DNA from: Myxococcales bacterium
GTDB taxonomy: Bacteria; Myxococcota; Bradymonadia; UBA7976; UBA1532
Reading direction: 5' to 3'
Assembly (NCBI GenBank): GCA_020633515.1
Contig: JACKDM010000020.1
Location: 12,206 to 76,205 of the forward strand
DNA length: 64,000 nucleotides
Under the pieces are notes generated by a model that worked only from the letters and a program-made list of their open reading frames with translations, ran no database searches and was not told the DNA's origin. Position numbers and translations under genes: made by a program. Of the stretch, positions 17,640-28,659 are shown in pieces. Within the stretch, counting starts at the first letter, position 1. The number at the start of each line of letters is the position of its first letter.

Positions 17640-18967
17640 CACAGCTTCCGACTCAAGACACGCACCTGCGCGAACTGCCGATGCCCCGCCGGCCCCTTGT
17701 GATAGCCATAGCCGCTCTGCCGCGCCCCCACCCACGGCGTGCCCATGGCACCGCCCACGCCGCGGTTGATCCCCACCATACCCGCCACCAACCGCCGCCC
17801 CACCGCCTCGGCGTGGCTCTCCTCGCCGAAGACGATCGCGCCGAGCCCGTACGGGCTGTCATTGGCGAGCCGGATCGCCTCGTCCTCGTCCCGGACCCGG
17901 ATGACACACGCCACCGGCCCGAAGGTCTCCTCCTGCGCGATCTCCATCTCATGTGTGACATGATCGAAGACCGCCGGGCTCAGGTACGCGCCCGTCGCCG
18001 ACGGCTCCCCGCCGCGCCGCCGCACCGCGCCCGCCGCCTCGGCCGCCGCCATCTGCGCGATGACATGCCGCCGCTGCCGCTCGTTGACCATCGGACCCAC
18101 CTCGATGCCATCGGCCGCCTGCACCAGCGCGTCGACGAAGGCATCGGCCATGTCATCGCGCACGTAGATCCGCTCGGTGCTCACGCACACCTGCCCGGCG
18201 TTGCGGAAGCTGCTCTGCGCCGCGAAGCGCGCCGCCGCCTCCAGATCGGCGTCGGGCAGCACGATCATCGGATCCTTGCCCCCCAGCTCCAGCAGCACCC
18301 GCCGCAGCGAGCCCGCCGCCTTGCCGAGGATCTGCCGCCCGACCGCGCGCGAGCCGGTGAACGCGATCAGATCCACCTCGGCGTCCACCAGCGCCCGCCC
18401 CTGCGCGTCGGCGCCGTGCACCACCTGCAACACCCCCTCGGGCAGATCGGCCCCGAGCAGCTCGGCGTAGCGCTGCCCGGTCAGCGGCGTCTCCTCCGAC
18501 GGCTTGAAGACCACCGTGTTGCCCGCCATCAGCGCCGGCAGCACCATCCAGTGCGGCATCGAGAACGGGAAGTTCCACGGCGTGATCGCCGCGCAGACCC
18601 CGAGCGGCTCGTACGACAGCACCGAGCGGGTATACCGATCGGTGACCACCTCGTCGGCGAGCGCCGCGACGATCTCGTCGAGCTCGTGCGCCAGCGTCGC
18701 GCCGCAGTTCTTCACCTCGCCGGTCCCCTCGGCGAGCGGCTTGCCCATCTCGCGGCGGATCAGCTCGCCCACCTCGGGCGCGGCCTCGACGATGCGCGCC
18801 GCCGCCGGCGCGATCAGCGCGCGTCGACCGGCTGCCCCGAGCGCAGCCCAGCCCGGCTGCGCGGCGCGGGCGCGGGCGACGACACGCGGGATCTCCTCGA
18901 CCGGGCAGACCGGCACCTCGCCGACCGGGCTGCCGTCGGCGGGATCGTACGAGACGAGCATGGACAT
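17639..18967 (-). CDS. NAD(P)-dependent aldehyde dehydrogenase (succinate-semialdehyde type)
   Basis: A 442-residue aldehyde dehydrogenase oxidising an aldehyde to the acid. Cofactor and catalytic features: ITPWNFPF, the [10 protein letters not shown] segment, [11 protein letters not shown], catalytic base in LLELGGKDP and nucleophile in [14 protein letters not shown]; later [13 protein letters not shown] and NDSPYGLGA. Closest by pattern to the GabD/succinate-semialdehyde group, but substrate cannot be fixed from sequence. It starts with MSML at 18967 (a second ATG is two codons in). The 335 bp upstream contain a 19-bp tandem repeat array. Its stop overlaps the M50B-like gene, an unusual pairing with no obvious metabolic link. 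Confidence 0.9.
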   Translation of the reverse strand: MSMLVSYDPADGSPVGEVPVCPVEEIPRVVARARAAQPGWAALGAAGRRALIAPAAARIVEAAPEVGELIRREMGKPLAEGTGEVKNCGATLAHELDEIVAALADEVVTDRYTRSVLSYEPLGVCAAITPWNFPFSMPHWMVLPALMAGNTVVFKPSEETPLTGQRYAELLGADLPEGVLQVVHGADAQGRALVDAEVDLIAFTGSRAVGRQILGKAAGSLRRVLLELGGKDPMIVLPDADLEAAARFAAQSSFRNAGQVCVSTERIYVRDDMADAFVDALVQAADGIEVGPMVNERQRRHVIAQMAAAEAAGAVRRRGGEPSATGAYLSPAVFDHVTHEMEIAQEETFGPVACVIRVRDEDEAIRLANDSPYGLGAIVFGEESHAEAVGRRLVAGMVGINRGVGGAMGTPWVGARQSGYGYHKGPAGHRQFAQVRVLSRKL

Positions 18968-19302
18968 GGGCGACTCTCGGGCAGGTTGAGGCCGGCTCAG
19001 AGTGCCACCGCCGCCGGGCGCGGACAACCGTGCTCGGCGAGCGGCGGTGATCCGGGCGGCCGGAATGCCTGATGGCGGCCGGAATGCCTGATAGCGGCCG
19101 GAATGCATCGTGGCGGCCGGAAGGCATCGTGGCGGCCGGAAGGCATCGTGGCGGCCGGAAGACATCGTGGCGGCCGGAATGCATCATGGCGGCCGGAATG
19201 CACCGTGGCGGCCGGAATGCACCGTGGCGGCCGGAATGCACCGTGGCGGCCGGAATGCACCGTGGCGGATCGGCGCGACCCGCCCCGCGGCCGCTCAGCC
19301 GC
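18968..19302. other. Intergenic region upstream of aldehyde dehydrogenase
   Basis: 335 bp between the stop of a small lipoprotein gene (19303) and the dehydrogenase start (18967), both on the minus strand. It is dominated by the 19-bp tandem array listed separately; open frames across it are products of the repeat. Any promoter for the dehydrogenase must lie between the array and 18967. Confidence 0.7.
19053..19269. repeat. 19-bp tandem repeat array, 11 units plus a partial
   Basis: Eleven head-to-tail copies of a 19-bp unit, consensus GTGGCGGCCGGAATGCACC, then a partial GTGGCGGA. Units near 19053 vary (CCTG, ATAG, AAGG, AAGACATC variants); the four nearest the lipoprotein gene end identically in GCACC, so the array looks recently homogenised at that end. 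Each unit holds the palindrome CGGCCG. Because 19 is not a multiple of three, all three forward frames stay open and read MAAGMHRGGRNAPWRPEC-like peptides; none has a credible start or context. No unique spacers are present. Confidence 0.95.
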
Positions 19303-19563
19303 TCAGTCGGCGACCGGCGCCGCGCTCTCGCCGCGCCACTTCACCATCTGCGCCTGCACGCAGCGCGCGTGCGGCTTGCCGTCGCGCGGCGCCGCCTCGC
19401 AGTACCAGACCCCGTTGTGCTCGGGGCTCGTCGTCTCGACATAGATCCAGCTCTGCGCGCCGTCACCCGAGAGCGGGACGACGCCGCGCAGGGCGCTGTG
19501 GGTCCCGCAGCCGGTGGCGCTGATTGACAGCAGCACAGCCACCGCAAATGCGCGACTTTCCAT
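19303..19563 (-). CDS. Small lipoprotein
   Basis: An 86-residue predicted lipoprotein: signal MESRAFAVAVLLSISATGC with lipobox SATGC, then a short domain with SWIYVETTSPEHNGVWYC and ARCVQAQMVKW. Two mature cysteines could pair. The ATG at 19563 follows GAGGAG; a longer open frame upstream lacks a site. Similar short myxobacterial lipoproteins have no assigned role. It faces the metallophosphoesterase-like gene across about 230 bp. Confidence 0.75.
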   Translation of the reverse strand: MESRAFAVAVLLSISATGCGTHSALRGVVPLSGDGAQSWIYVETTSPEHNGVWYCEAAPRDGKPHARCVQAQMVKWRGESAAPVAD

Positions 19564-19791
19564 GGTCTTCTCCTCACAGGGAGCCGCGAGGATACACGTT
19601 TGGACATCGGAAACACGGATGGAATGCGCCCTGGCGCAGATTGCTGCCATCGCCCGCACCCGCCGATGACACCCTGTTTACGCACGGCAACGCACCCCCT
19701 CCACGCCGGACCGATGGCTGGAGCCCCTCCGCGCGCCCCACCCCCCGCGCCCGGCTGGCGCCCCGCCCGCGTTTGGGGCTACTCTCGCGAG

Positions 19792-20742
19792 GTGTCCGCC
19801 AAGCCCGCTGAAGCCCGATTCCTGCTCATCGGCCCCCCGCGCCTCGACGGCGGCGGCCAGACCGCCGCGCTCTGGCGCCGCGCCGTCGCCCGCCGCGAGC
19901 TGAGCGAGGCCGCCGCGGTCGTCATCCTCGGCGACCTCTCGGCCCACGGCGCCGCGCCCGAGCTCGACGCGCTCCGCCTCCCCACAAACGTCCGCGCCAC
20001 CTGGGTCCCCGGCCCGATGGACGTGCCCGGCCACGGCCGCGCCGCCCCCCGCGTCGAGGCGCTCGCCGGGGTCGTGCCCCCGCGGGTCGTGCCGCTCGGC
20101 GACGGCCGCACCACCCTCGTCGTGCTCGACTCGGTCCGCCTCCGCGGCGGCCGCGACGCGCTCGGCGCCGCGCAGCTCGCCGCGCTCGAAGACCTGCTCG
20201 CCGCCCGCCCGCAGGACGCGCGCACCGTGCTCGTGCTCGCCCACGACCCGCGCGGCCCGCGCAAGCCACCGAGCGGCGAGGCGATTCCCAAGGCCGAGCA
20301 GAAGGCGCTCGCGGCGCTGCTCGCCCGCCACCCCGTCGCGCTCGTCGTGCACGGCCAGAGCGACGCGCTCGTGCGCGGCAAGCTCGGCAAGACCCCCACC
20401 CTCGCCCCGCCGCCGCTCGCCGGCTGCCGCCTCACCGGGCTGCGGGTGCTGCTCCAGGTGAGCTTCCCCGACGACGGCCCCGGCTGTGTCATCGAGCGCA
20501 TCCACCACGCCCGCCCCGAGGCGCGCACCGAGCTGGCCGAGACCTTCGCCGCCGCCGACGCCGCCGGCGCCTGGACCGCGCTCGCCGAGAAGATCGTGGC
20601 CGCCGACGACACCTTCGCCGCCATCGCCGAGGCCATGGCCGAGCGCGACGCCCGCTTCGAAGCGCTCGGCGAGACCTCGGCCCGCCTCGACGGCGCGCTC
20701 GCCGCGCTCTTGCGCCGCGCCCAGGGAGACGACGAGACATGA
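19792..20742 (+). CDS. Degenerate metallophosphoesterase-like protein
   Basis: A 316-residue protein. The first ~220 residues follow the calcineurin-like metallophosphoesterase order: RFLLIGPPRLDGGG (in place of a DxH strand), VVILGDLSAHG (GDxxxRG position), TWVPGPMDVPG (where GNHD would be), VLVLAHDPRGP, and LVVHGQSDALV (GHxH position). Most metal ligands are replaced, so phosphatase activity is doubtful and a binding or structural role is more likely. The C-terminal 80 residues are helical and Ala/Glu-rich. I chose the GTG at 19792 because upstream sequence is not protein-like; no good ribosome site is visible. Its stop overlaps the next ATG (ATGA), coupling it to the coiled-coil gene. Confidence 0.65.
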   Translation: MSAKPAEARFLLIGPPRLDGGGQTAALWRRAVARRELSEAAAVVILGDLSAHGAAPELDALRLPTNVRATWVPGPMDVPGHGRAAPRVEALAGVVPPRVVPLGDGRTTLVVLDSVRLRGGRDALGAAQLAALEDLLAARPQDARTVLVLAHDPRGPRKPPSGEAIPKAEQKALAALLARHPVALVVHGQSDALVRGKLGKTPTLAPPPLAGCRLTGLRVLLQVSFPDDGPGCVIERIHHARPEARTELAETFAAADAAGAWTALAEKIVAADDTFAAIAEAMAERDARFEALGETSARLDGALAALLRRAQGDDET

Positions 20743-22358
20743 GAGACGACGCGCTGCCCGCGACCTGGACCCCGCGCCCCGTCGGCGAGGTGTTCATGGC
20801 GCTGCGCCCCGCCGATCGCGCGCCGAGCGAGGCCGCCCGCTTCGCCGCCGAGATGCCCGGCGTGCTCGCCCGCTTCGAAGAGAGCGACCCCACCCGCGCC
20901 CGCACCGAGCTCGGCCACCTCACCACGCTGATGCGCAGCTCCGAGCAGAACGCCGCCAAGCTCGCCGAGCGCGGCTTCTTCCGCCGCATGTGGTCGCGGC
21001 TGACCGGCGAGGAGCCGCAGAACGCCGCCGAGGTCCGCGCCCGGCTCGGCGAGGTGCAGGCCCGCGCGCTCGCGGTCACCGAGCGGCTGTTGACCCGCGA
21101 GGCGTTCCTCGCCCACGCCGCCCACCACCTCGGCGGCCGCCTCGAGCTGCTCGCCGTCGAGAACGTCAAGCTCAAGGGCGCGCTCGTCGCGCTCGGCGAG
21201 CGCGTCGTCGACCGCGTCGAGCGCCTCGAGAGCCGCCTCGCCCGCATGGAGCGCCGCAGCGACGGCCTCGAGCGCCGCATCGCGCTCACCGAGCTGTTTC
21301 AGAGCGGCTTCAGCCCGTCCGAGCATCGGCCCTACTACGAGATCGACGACCCGCTCGAGCGCGCGCTCACCGTCGCCCGCGACTTCGCCGAGGCCGCCGG
21401 CGGCGACTGGCGGCCGATCGACCTGCACCGCCTGCAGACGCTCGCGCAGGTCGACGCGCAGCTCGCCGACATGGACCCGCTCTTGATGCACGAGTGGATC
21501 GAGCGCGCGCTCGCGATCGCCGATCGGCGCGGCGTCGTCGACTGGCTGCGCCACGGCGCGCTCGGCGAGAAGCTGATGGCGCCGCTCGACGACGAGACCC
21601 GCGAGGCGCGCAGCTTCTACCCGATCCACTTCCTCTTGCAGCGCCCGGCGTGGTTCGTCGAGCAGGGCCTGCCGCGCTCGGCGGCGACCGGCGTGATCAC
21701 CGACGAGCTGCGCGCCTATGGCCTCGACATGAGCGAGGCGCTGACCCCGTGGCGGCTGGTGCAGTTGCTCCTCGAAGAGCGCATGGCGTGGACCCTCGAA
21801 GCGCCGACCCAGGCCGAGGCGCTGCCCGGCCCCGCCGCGGTGGCGGGCCCCGCGCTCGTCGGCCGCACGCTCCCGACCGGCGGCCGCATCCCCGACATGC
21901 TGTGGATGGTCGGCGGCGACCCGGTCATGCGCGCGCTCGACGAGGGTTATGGCCGCCCGGTGCTGCTCGAATGGGTCAGCGGCGTGCCCCGCCCGATCCA
22001 GCCGCAGCCGCCGATCGGCGAGCTGCCCGTCGCCCGCCACCGCTACAGCGTCTGGGACGGCGTGATCCACATCGTCGCCGCCGAGAGCGGCCGCGTCGTC
22101 GCCGGCCGCCGCACCGGCGCGCCCGGCGAGCCCTGGGACTGGGAGACCTGGCCCGCCGCGACCCCCGGCGCCCCGGTCGGCGTCGCCGCCGGCCCCGACC
22201 GGCTGCTGGTGTGGGATCGCGCCGTCGTCATCGAGCGCAGCGGCGACGACCGCCGCAACGTGCCCCGCCCGGTGATCGACGCCGCGGTCGGCGCCGACGC
22301 CGGCTGGCTTGCTGCGCGACCATGTGCAGCGCTGGCCCAAGGGCGGCGAGCTGCCTGA
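20739..22358 (+). pseudogene. Coiled-coil/beta-repeat protein, 5' part of a split gene
   Basis: Starts with ATGA overlap to the previous gene. The sound part runs to about residue 523 (base 22308). It holds an N-terminal domain (EVFMALRPADRAPSEAARF), a long coiled coil (about 105-190: RVERLESRLARMERRSD, LERRIALTELF), a helical middle part (MDPLLMHEWIERALAIADRR) and a C-terminal beta region (HRYSVWDGVIHIVAAESG, VGVAAGPDRLLVWDRAV). From 22309 the sequence falls out of register with its near-identical second copy at 24881-25587, with many indels, and stops at 22358. The expected ending (through AVFHPPSGAVRLFRPE) exists only in that copy. In an undisturbed genome the gene would be about 700 residues. 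No family recognised. Confidence 0.6.
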
Positions 22359-22725
22359 GGCCGCCTTCCCCGCGGGTTTCGGCGCGGCGTCGCGCTCGCG
22401 GTCTCGTCATCGAGCATGGCCCGCCCGGTCGCGCTCTGCTGCGACCCCTGAGCGACAGGCGGTGCTCGTCGCCGCCGGCCAGCGCGGCACCGCGACGCTC
22501 CTCGTCGCTGACGACGCTGGCTTGCCCCTGCTCGGCGCGAGCGCGGCGTCGCGGTCGTCGCGCCGGCGTCGTCGGGATCTGACCCTGACGATGGCGAGGG
22601 CCCTGACCTGCTCAATGGCGCGCCTCCGCGTCACTCGGCCCGATCGCCGCCGACGCCGAGGGCTGCATCGCGGTTCTCCACCCGGCCGAGCGGCGCGGTG
22701 CGCCTCTTCCGCCTGCAGCTGGCGG
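22018..22725 (+). repeat. Direct duplication, first copy (partner at 24881-25587)
   Basis: Bases 22018-22308 match 24881-25171 with only about six substitutions in 291 positions, several conservative in protein terms (D/E, S/T). From 22309 to about 22725 the match continues to the end of the second copy but with frequent small insertions, deletions and substitutions. The sudden change in divergence inside one homologous block is odd and argues for chimerism or for decay of one copy after a crossover. Confidence 0.85.
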
Positions 22726-24880
22726 CCTGGTGCGGCATGAGCACGACGCGAGGCGATGCGGGGCCTGGTTCACCGACTCGCCGATCGGCACGCTCCCCTG
22801 CCTGACCATCATGCTGTCGGCTGCCCGACTCTGAGCTCTGGCGGCCGCCCCGTCACCTCCACGCGCAGCCCAGGTCGCCCTGATACCCACTCATTCCACG
22901 GGCGCGAGCGCCGCCTCGACCATCAGAGGCGCCAGCTCGCTCGGCTCTCGCTCTCCAATGAGCGGACACAGGAGAACGGGCGCGGGCACGACCGAGAGCG
23001 TCGAACCTTCACGCGGCGCTGCTCGAACGCACGCAAGACGGAGCTCTCTCGCTCGCACGAGCGCGAGCGCGCTTGAAGCGGGGAGCAGACCCATCATCGA
23101 CCTCAACGAGTACGACCGCGCCTCGTTCTGTGAGCGGCGATAGCCCTGCCGCCTGGCGATATAGTCATCTACCGTGGATCTCTAGGCCATCGTTGCGAAA
23201 CAGGCGCCAGCGGCGACAGGCCGTCGCAGTACCATCTGCGGCGAGGTCGAGCGATAGCGACGCGGTCGAGTCTTCAGTGAGCACCTGAGATCGCGTACCA
23301 TACAGACTCCGCTCGATCCCGGACGGCATAGAAACCCGGTGCGAACGCCATCCACCCATAGCGCCGGAGCCACCACCACGCCCGATCTCCGCCGCCCGTG
23401 TCGCTCGATCTCATCACCTCGACGCCTCTGCAGCCTGCCATCGCGATTGCGAGCGACGTCGACATGAGCCATCGCTCAATCTGGGAAGCCATTGAGATCC
23501 CTTCGCCGCATCAGCGTCGCGTCGCCTGGCTCAACGCAAAGAACTCGTGTACCACCCAGGTCTTGCGCCTCTGGCCCTGTCACTCCCCGTGGTCCGAGCA
23601 CGACCTGATTCACAGATCTCGCTGGCGCTCGGGTGTATTCTCGGATGCTGACCGGCTGCCGTCGTATGCGGCGAGCACTTGCGACGCCCGTGCGTCGTCA
23701 AAAGTGGCGCAAAGCCGCCTGCATGCACTGCAGTCCCGCGTGACGCTTCGAAAGCGCGATGTCGATCTGCGAACAGGTGCTTTACACGATCTGACCGAGC
23801 GGGAGGATCGATCGCTGACTTCGCGGATGGTCAGCTTCGACCTCTGACCAGGGTGCGCCTCGCGATAGGTCCTGCCATTCGTCCGCTGACTCCAAAGCGT
23901 CGGATCACGATACAGGCCGGTATAGAACACATGCAGGTTGAGCCCCATGGTTCACGCCGCGATCCCAAAACCGCTCCGAGGCGGCGCACCGCTGTCTGTA
24001 TCGCCGTCAGTGCGCCGCCGCCTCTGCCGGGCGTCACTGCCGCCCCTGCCGGGGTGAAGCGCTGCCCGGCGTAGCGGTGGCATCCCCAGGATTCGCTGTA
24101 CACCTCATAGTGCGCTGCCAGTGAGCTGGTGGCTTCTGGGAGCTGTGAAGACCTGAGTGCCAATAACCCCGGTCGCCTGGCGTTGCCAGTTTCCGGCGTG
24201 CAATGCCTCGTGGACCACGCGACGATTTGCTTTCGGACGCAGCGGGCGCGTCGAGGGTCTGGGGCCAGAGCGATCTGCTGAAAAACCTGCTCAGGCCACC
24301 GACTGAATTTCTGGCGTTGTATCCCTGAGCGATCCGCCACGATCCGGCTGCGGGCATGCAGCGTGGTTCATCCAACGCTGACCATTGGCGTAGCGGACCT
24401 TCGCTGCGGCGACTGGGCGTGGCTAAAAACCTTCCGATCGATACTCAGCGTCATGCGCCTGCCGTAATGGCTGCGAAGATCGCATCTGCTCGCCGACGAG
24501 TGTTGGTGAGGTTTGCGGCGTCCTGTGTCTCCGGAGCGCGGCGGTGTCATCGATGAGGTTGATCCCGAGCGACAGATCGCGTTTATCGCCGATCGCCTTT
24601 ACGACGCCGCGGAGGCGCGCATGTCACGCGCAACGCGCAGAACTGCGCCGGGTTCTGGCTCGCCAGCGCGTTGCGTCTGACCCGCGCGCTCCGCGGCGTT
24701 CAGCTCTGGCCTCGGCGATCTGGATCAGGCGGCGGATGCTCTTGAGATGAGCCGCGATTCTGCGCCCGGTTCGTCGGCGCTCGGATCACTGAGCAACGCG
24801 CCCGTGTTCGTCGGCAGCCGACGCATCTGAACGCCGCTCGACGCGCCCGAAGCGTGGACGGTCGGGGCAGGAGGTTCACA
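22359..24880. other. Anomalous, lower-GC block between the duplicated ends
   Basis: About 2.5 kb with visibly lower GC, mixed codon use and no intact gene, inside an otherwise tightly packed region. The first ~370 bp are the decayed duplicate. A frameshifted lipoprotein follows on the minus strand (22891-23492). Beyond that only fragments read as protein: MGLNLHVFYTGLYRDPTLWS on the minus strand (about 23948 down), an AQGYNA-containing piece (minus, near 24330) and DEVDPERQIAFIADRLYDAA on the plus strand (24553 on). No terminal inverted repeats or target-site duplication were found by eye. Confidence 0.7.
22891..23492 (-). pseudogene. Lipoprotein-like gene with two frameshifts, atypical codon use
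   Basis: Reading the minus strand with two frame changes gives a coherent protein of about 195 residues. It has an N-terminus with a signal and lipobox (MSTSLAIAMAGC), then DRAWWWLRRYGWMAFAPGFY, then after a shift near 23290 QVLTEDSTASLSLDLAADG and CRRWRLFRNDGLEIH, then after a shift near 23145 VDDYIARRQGYRRSQNEARS, and an end with STLSVVPAPVLLCPLIGERE up to the stop at 22891. Codons such as CTA, ACT, GCA and ATT are frequent, unlike the neighbours, pointing to different ancestry. Family unknown. It is broken as given. Confidence 0.45.
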
Positions 24881-24924
24881 GCGAGCTGCCCGTCGCCCGT
24901 CACCGCTACAGCGTCTGGGAGGGC

Positions 24925-25587
24925 GTGATCCACATCGTCGCCGCCGAGACCGGCCGCGTCGTCGCCGGCCGCCGCACCGGCGCGCCCGGCGAGCCCTGGG
25001 AATGGGAGACCTGGCCCGCCGCGACCCCCGGCGCCCCGGTCGGCGTCGCCGCCGGCCCTGACCGGCTGCTGGTCTGGGATCGCGCCGTCGTCATCGAGCG
25101 CAGCGGCGACGACCGCCGCAACGTGCCCCGCCCGGTGATCGACGCCGCGGTCGGCGCCGACGCCGGCTGGCTCTTGCTGCGCGACCATGTGCAGCGCTGG
25201 CCCAAGGGCGGCGAGCCGCTCGAATGGGCCGCCTTCCCCCGCGGGCTCAAGGGCGTCGCGCTCGCGGTCTCGTCATCGAGCATGGCCCGCCCGGTCGCGC
25301 TCTGCCGCGACCCCGAGCGGCAGGCGGTGCTCGTCGCCGCCGGCCAGCGCGGCACCGCGACGCTCCCCGTCGCCGACGACGCCGGCTTCGCCCCGCTTGG
25401 CGCGAGCGGCGTCGCGGTCGTCAGCGCCGGCGTCGTCGGGATCTGGACCCCGACGAGCGGCGAGGCCCCGACCCCGCTCACCGGCGCGCCCTCCGGCGTC
25501 ACCGGCCCGATCGCCGCCGACGCCGAGGGCCGCATCGCGGTCTTCCACCCGCCGAGCGGCGCGGTGCGCCTCTTCCGCCCCGAGTAG
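24925..25587 (+). pseudogene. 3' fragment of the split coiled-coil gene (second copy)
   Basis: An open frame of 220 codons whose first residues (HIVAAETGRVVAGRR) match residues near 447 of the 20739 gene and which continues past the point where that copy decays. It contains LRDHVQRWPKGGEPLEW, VALCRDPERQAVLVAAGQRG, GVAVVSAGVVGIWTPTSG and ends GRIAVFHPPSGAVRLFRPE, a pattern of repeated short beta strands like a propeller or beta-sandwich. Homology to the first copy already begins at 24881, before any start codon, so this is the tail of a gene and not a free-standing one. It ends 38 bp before the convergent aspS stop. Confidence 0.65.
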
Positions 25588-25625
25588 GCGGCGCCCGGAG
25601 CAGGCGCCGGCCCGAACAGACGCCC

Positions 25626-27425
<1,800 letters not shown>

Positions 27426-27555
27426 CGACACAACCCCTTCTCCGGCCGGGTGAAGGCGGCATCCTAGTGCCGCCCCCCGCCGCGGTCAACGACGCCTGAC
27501 GCGCCGCGTCGCGCCGTCGCGGCCCCGCCTCCGACCGGCCTCCGCGCGGGCGCCG

Positions 27556-27605
27556 TCGCAAAATATAGAAATTAACGAAACGCCGGACACCTCTTCTTCT
27601 TTCCA
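27556..27605. promoter_or_regulatory. A/T-rich promoter region between aspS and a lipoprotein gene
   Basis: The 230-bp divergent spacer contains a sharp A/T-rich stretch (AAAATATAGAAATTAACG around 27559-27576 and TCTTCTTCTTTCC further on), exceptional in this GC context. Most likely the promoter of one or both flanking genes; no exact -10/-35 pair can be fixed. Confidence 0.4.
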
Positions 27606-27655
27606 AATCTCAGCGACGGCCCGACGCCCTCGCCCACAAACCAGAGGAGATCCCG

Positions 27656-28498
27656 ATGAACCCCAAGCACACCCTGCCCCTGATCGCGCTGCTCGCCGGC
27701 TGCGGCGACGCCGACGAGAAGATCGCGCAGCAGCGCGCCCCGCTCGTCGCCGTCTGCGTCGACGAGGCGTCGCCACCGCCCGAAGATGGCTGGCGCTGCG
27801 ACGAGATCCGCGTCGTCGAATGCGACGATCCGGCCGGCGCGCAGGTCGACTTCCTCTACGTCGAGCGCGACGGGCTCACCTGCGACGAGGCCGCGCTCAC
27901 CGTCAGCGACGCCGGCCCCTACCTGCCCGGCGAGCATGTCATCGCGGTCACCCACACCGAGAACAACGAGACCTTCGAACTCTGCACCGCGACGCTGACC
28001 GTCGTCGACACCACCCCGCCGATCGTCGAGCCGCGCACCGTCGAGCTGTGGCCGCCCAACCACCGCCTGCACGCGATCCACCCGCTCGACTGCGTCGACG
28101 TCTACGACGCCTGCGATGAAGACATCGACGTGCGCTTCACCTTCGCGAGCAGCGACGAGCCGGCCAACGACCGCGGCGACGGCAACACCGAGCCCGACAT
28201 CGTCGACTTCGGCTGCGACGGCGTCTCGCTGCGCGCCGAGCGCCAGGGCGGCGGCGACGGCCGCGTCTACACGCTCGGCTGGCAGGCGACCGACGACAGC
28301 GGCAACGTCGCCGCGGGCACCTGCCAGGTCGTCGTGCCCCACGACCGCAGCGGCCGCGCCGCGGTCGACTCCGGCGAGGACCACCGCGTCGACGGCGGCG
28401 GCACCTGCGGCGACGCGGGCGACGGCGACGACAACTGCGACGGCGAGTGCCCCGACGACGGCGAGAAGCCCGAGTCACCCCCCGCGCCCGTGCCCTGA
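27656..28498 (+). CDS. Secreted lipoprotein with HYR-like beta domain
   Basis: A 280-residue predicted lipoprotein: signal MNPKHTLPLIALLAGC with lipobox LLAGC. The centre contains one or two immunoglobulin-like strands of the HYR type (VTHTENNETFELCTATLTV, VVDTTPPIVEPRTVELWPPN, GWQATDDSGNVAAGTCQVVV), the usual pattern of extracellular adhesion modules. The C-terminal 40 residues are acidic, Cys/Gly-rich (GDGDDNCDGECPDDG), resembling the DCDG repeats of the large protein at the window end. AGAGGAG precedes the ATG. Surface exposed; partner unknown. Confidence 0.75.
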   Translation: MNPKHTLPLIALLAGCGDADEKIAQQRAPLVAVCVDEASPPPEDGWRCDEIRVVECDDPAGAQVDFLYVERDGLTCDEAALTVSDAGPYLPGEHVIAVTHTENNETFELCTATLTVVDTTPPIVEPRTVELWPPNHRLHAIHPLDCVDVYDACDEDIDVRFTFASSDEPANDRGDGNTEPDIVDFGCDGVSLRAERQGGGDGRVYTLGWQATDDSGNVAAGTCQVVVPHDRSGRAAVDSGEDHRVDGGGTCGDAGDGDDNCDGECPDDGEKPESPPAPVP

Positions 28499-28659
28499 TC
28501 CCGCCGCCGATCGCCCGGCCCCACCGTCACCGCTCCGCCCGCCCCGATCGGCTGGCCCCACCGTCGCCGCTCCGCCCGCCCCCGACCAACGCCCTCTGCC
28601 CTTCCCGCCCCGTATCGGCGGCGCGGACAGCGACCGACCACGCTCCCTTAGTCGGCGCC
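28499..28659. repeat. C-rich spacer with direct repeats
   Basis: A 161-bp C-rich spacer. It contains two imperfect copies of a roughly 40-bp unit (GGCCCCACCGTCACCGCTC near 28519 and GGCCCCACCGTCGCCGCTC near 28554, each followed by CGCCCGCC). No gene seen. Confidence 0.5.

Noticed and set aside
19053..19269. CRISPR array
   Set aside because: The array is strictly head-to-tail with no unique spacers; the unit is 19 bp. It is a tandem satellite, not a CRISPR.
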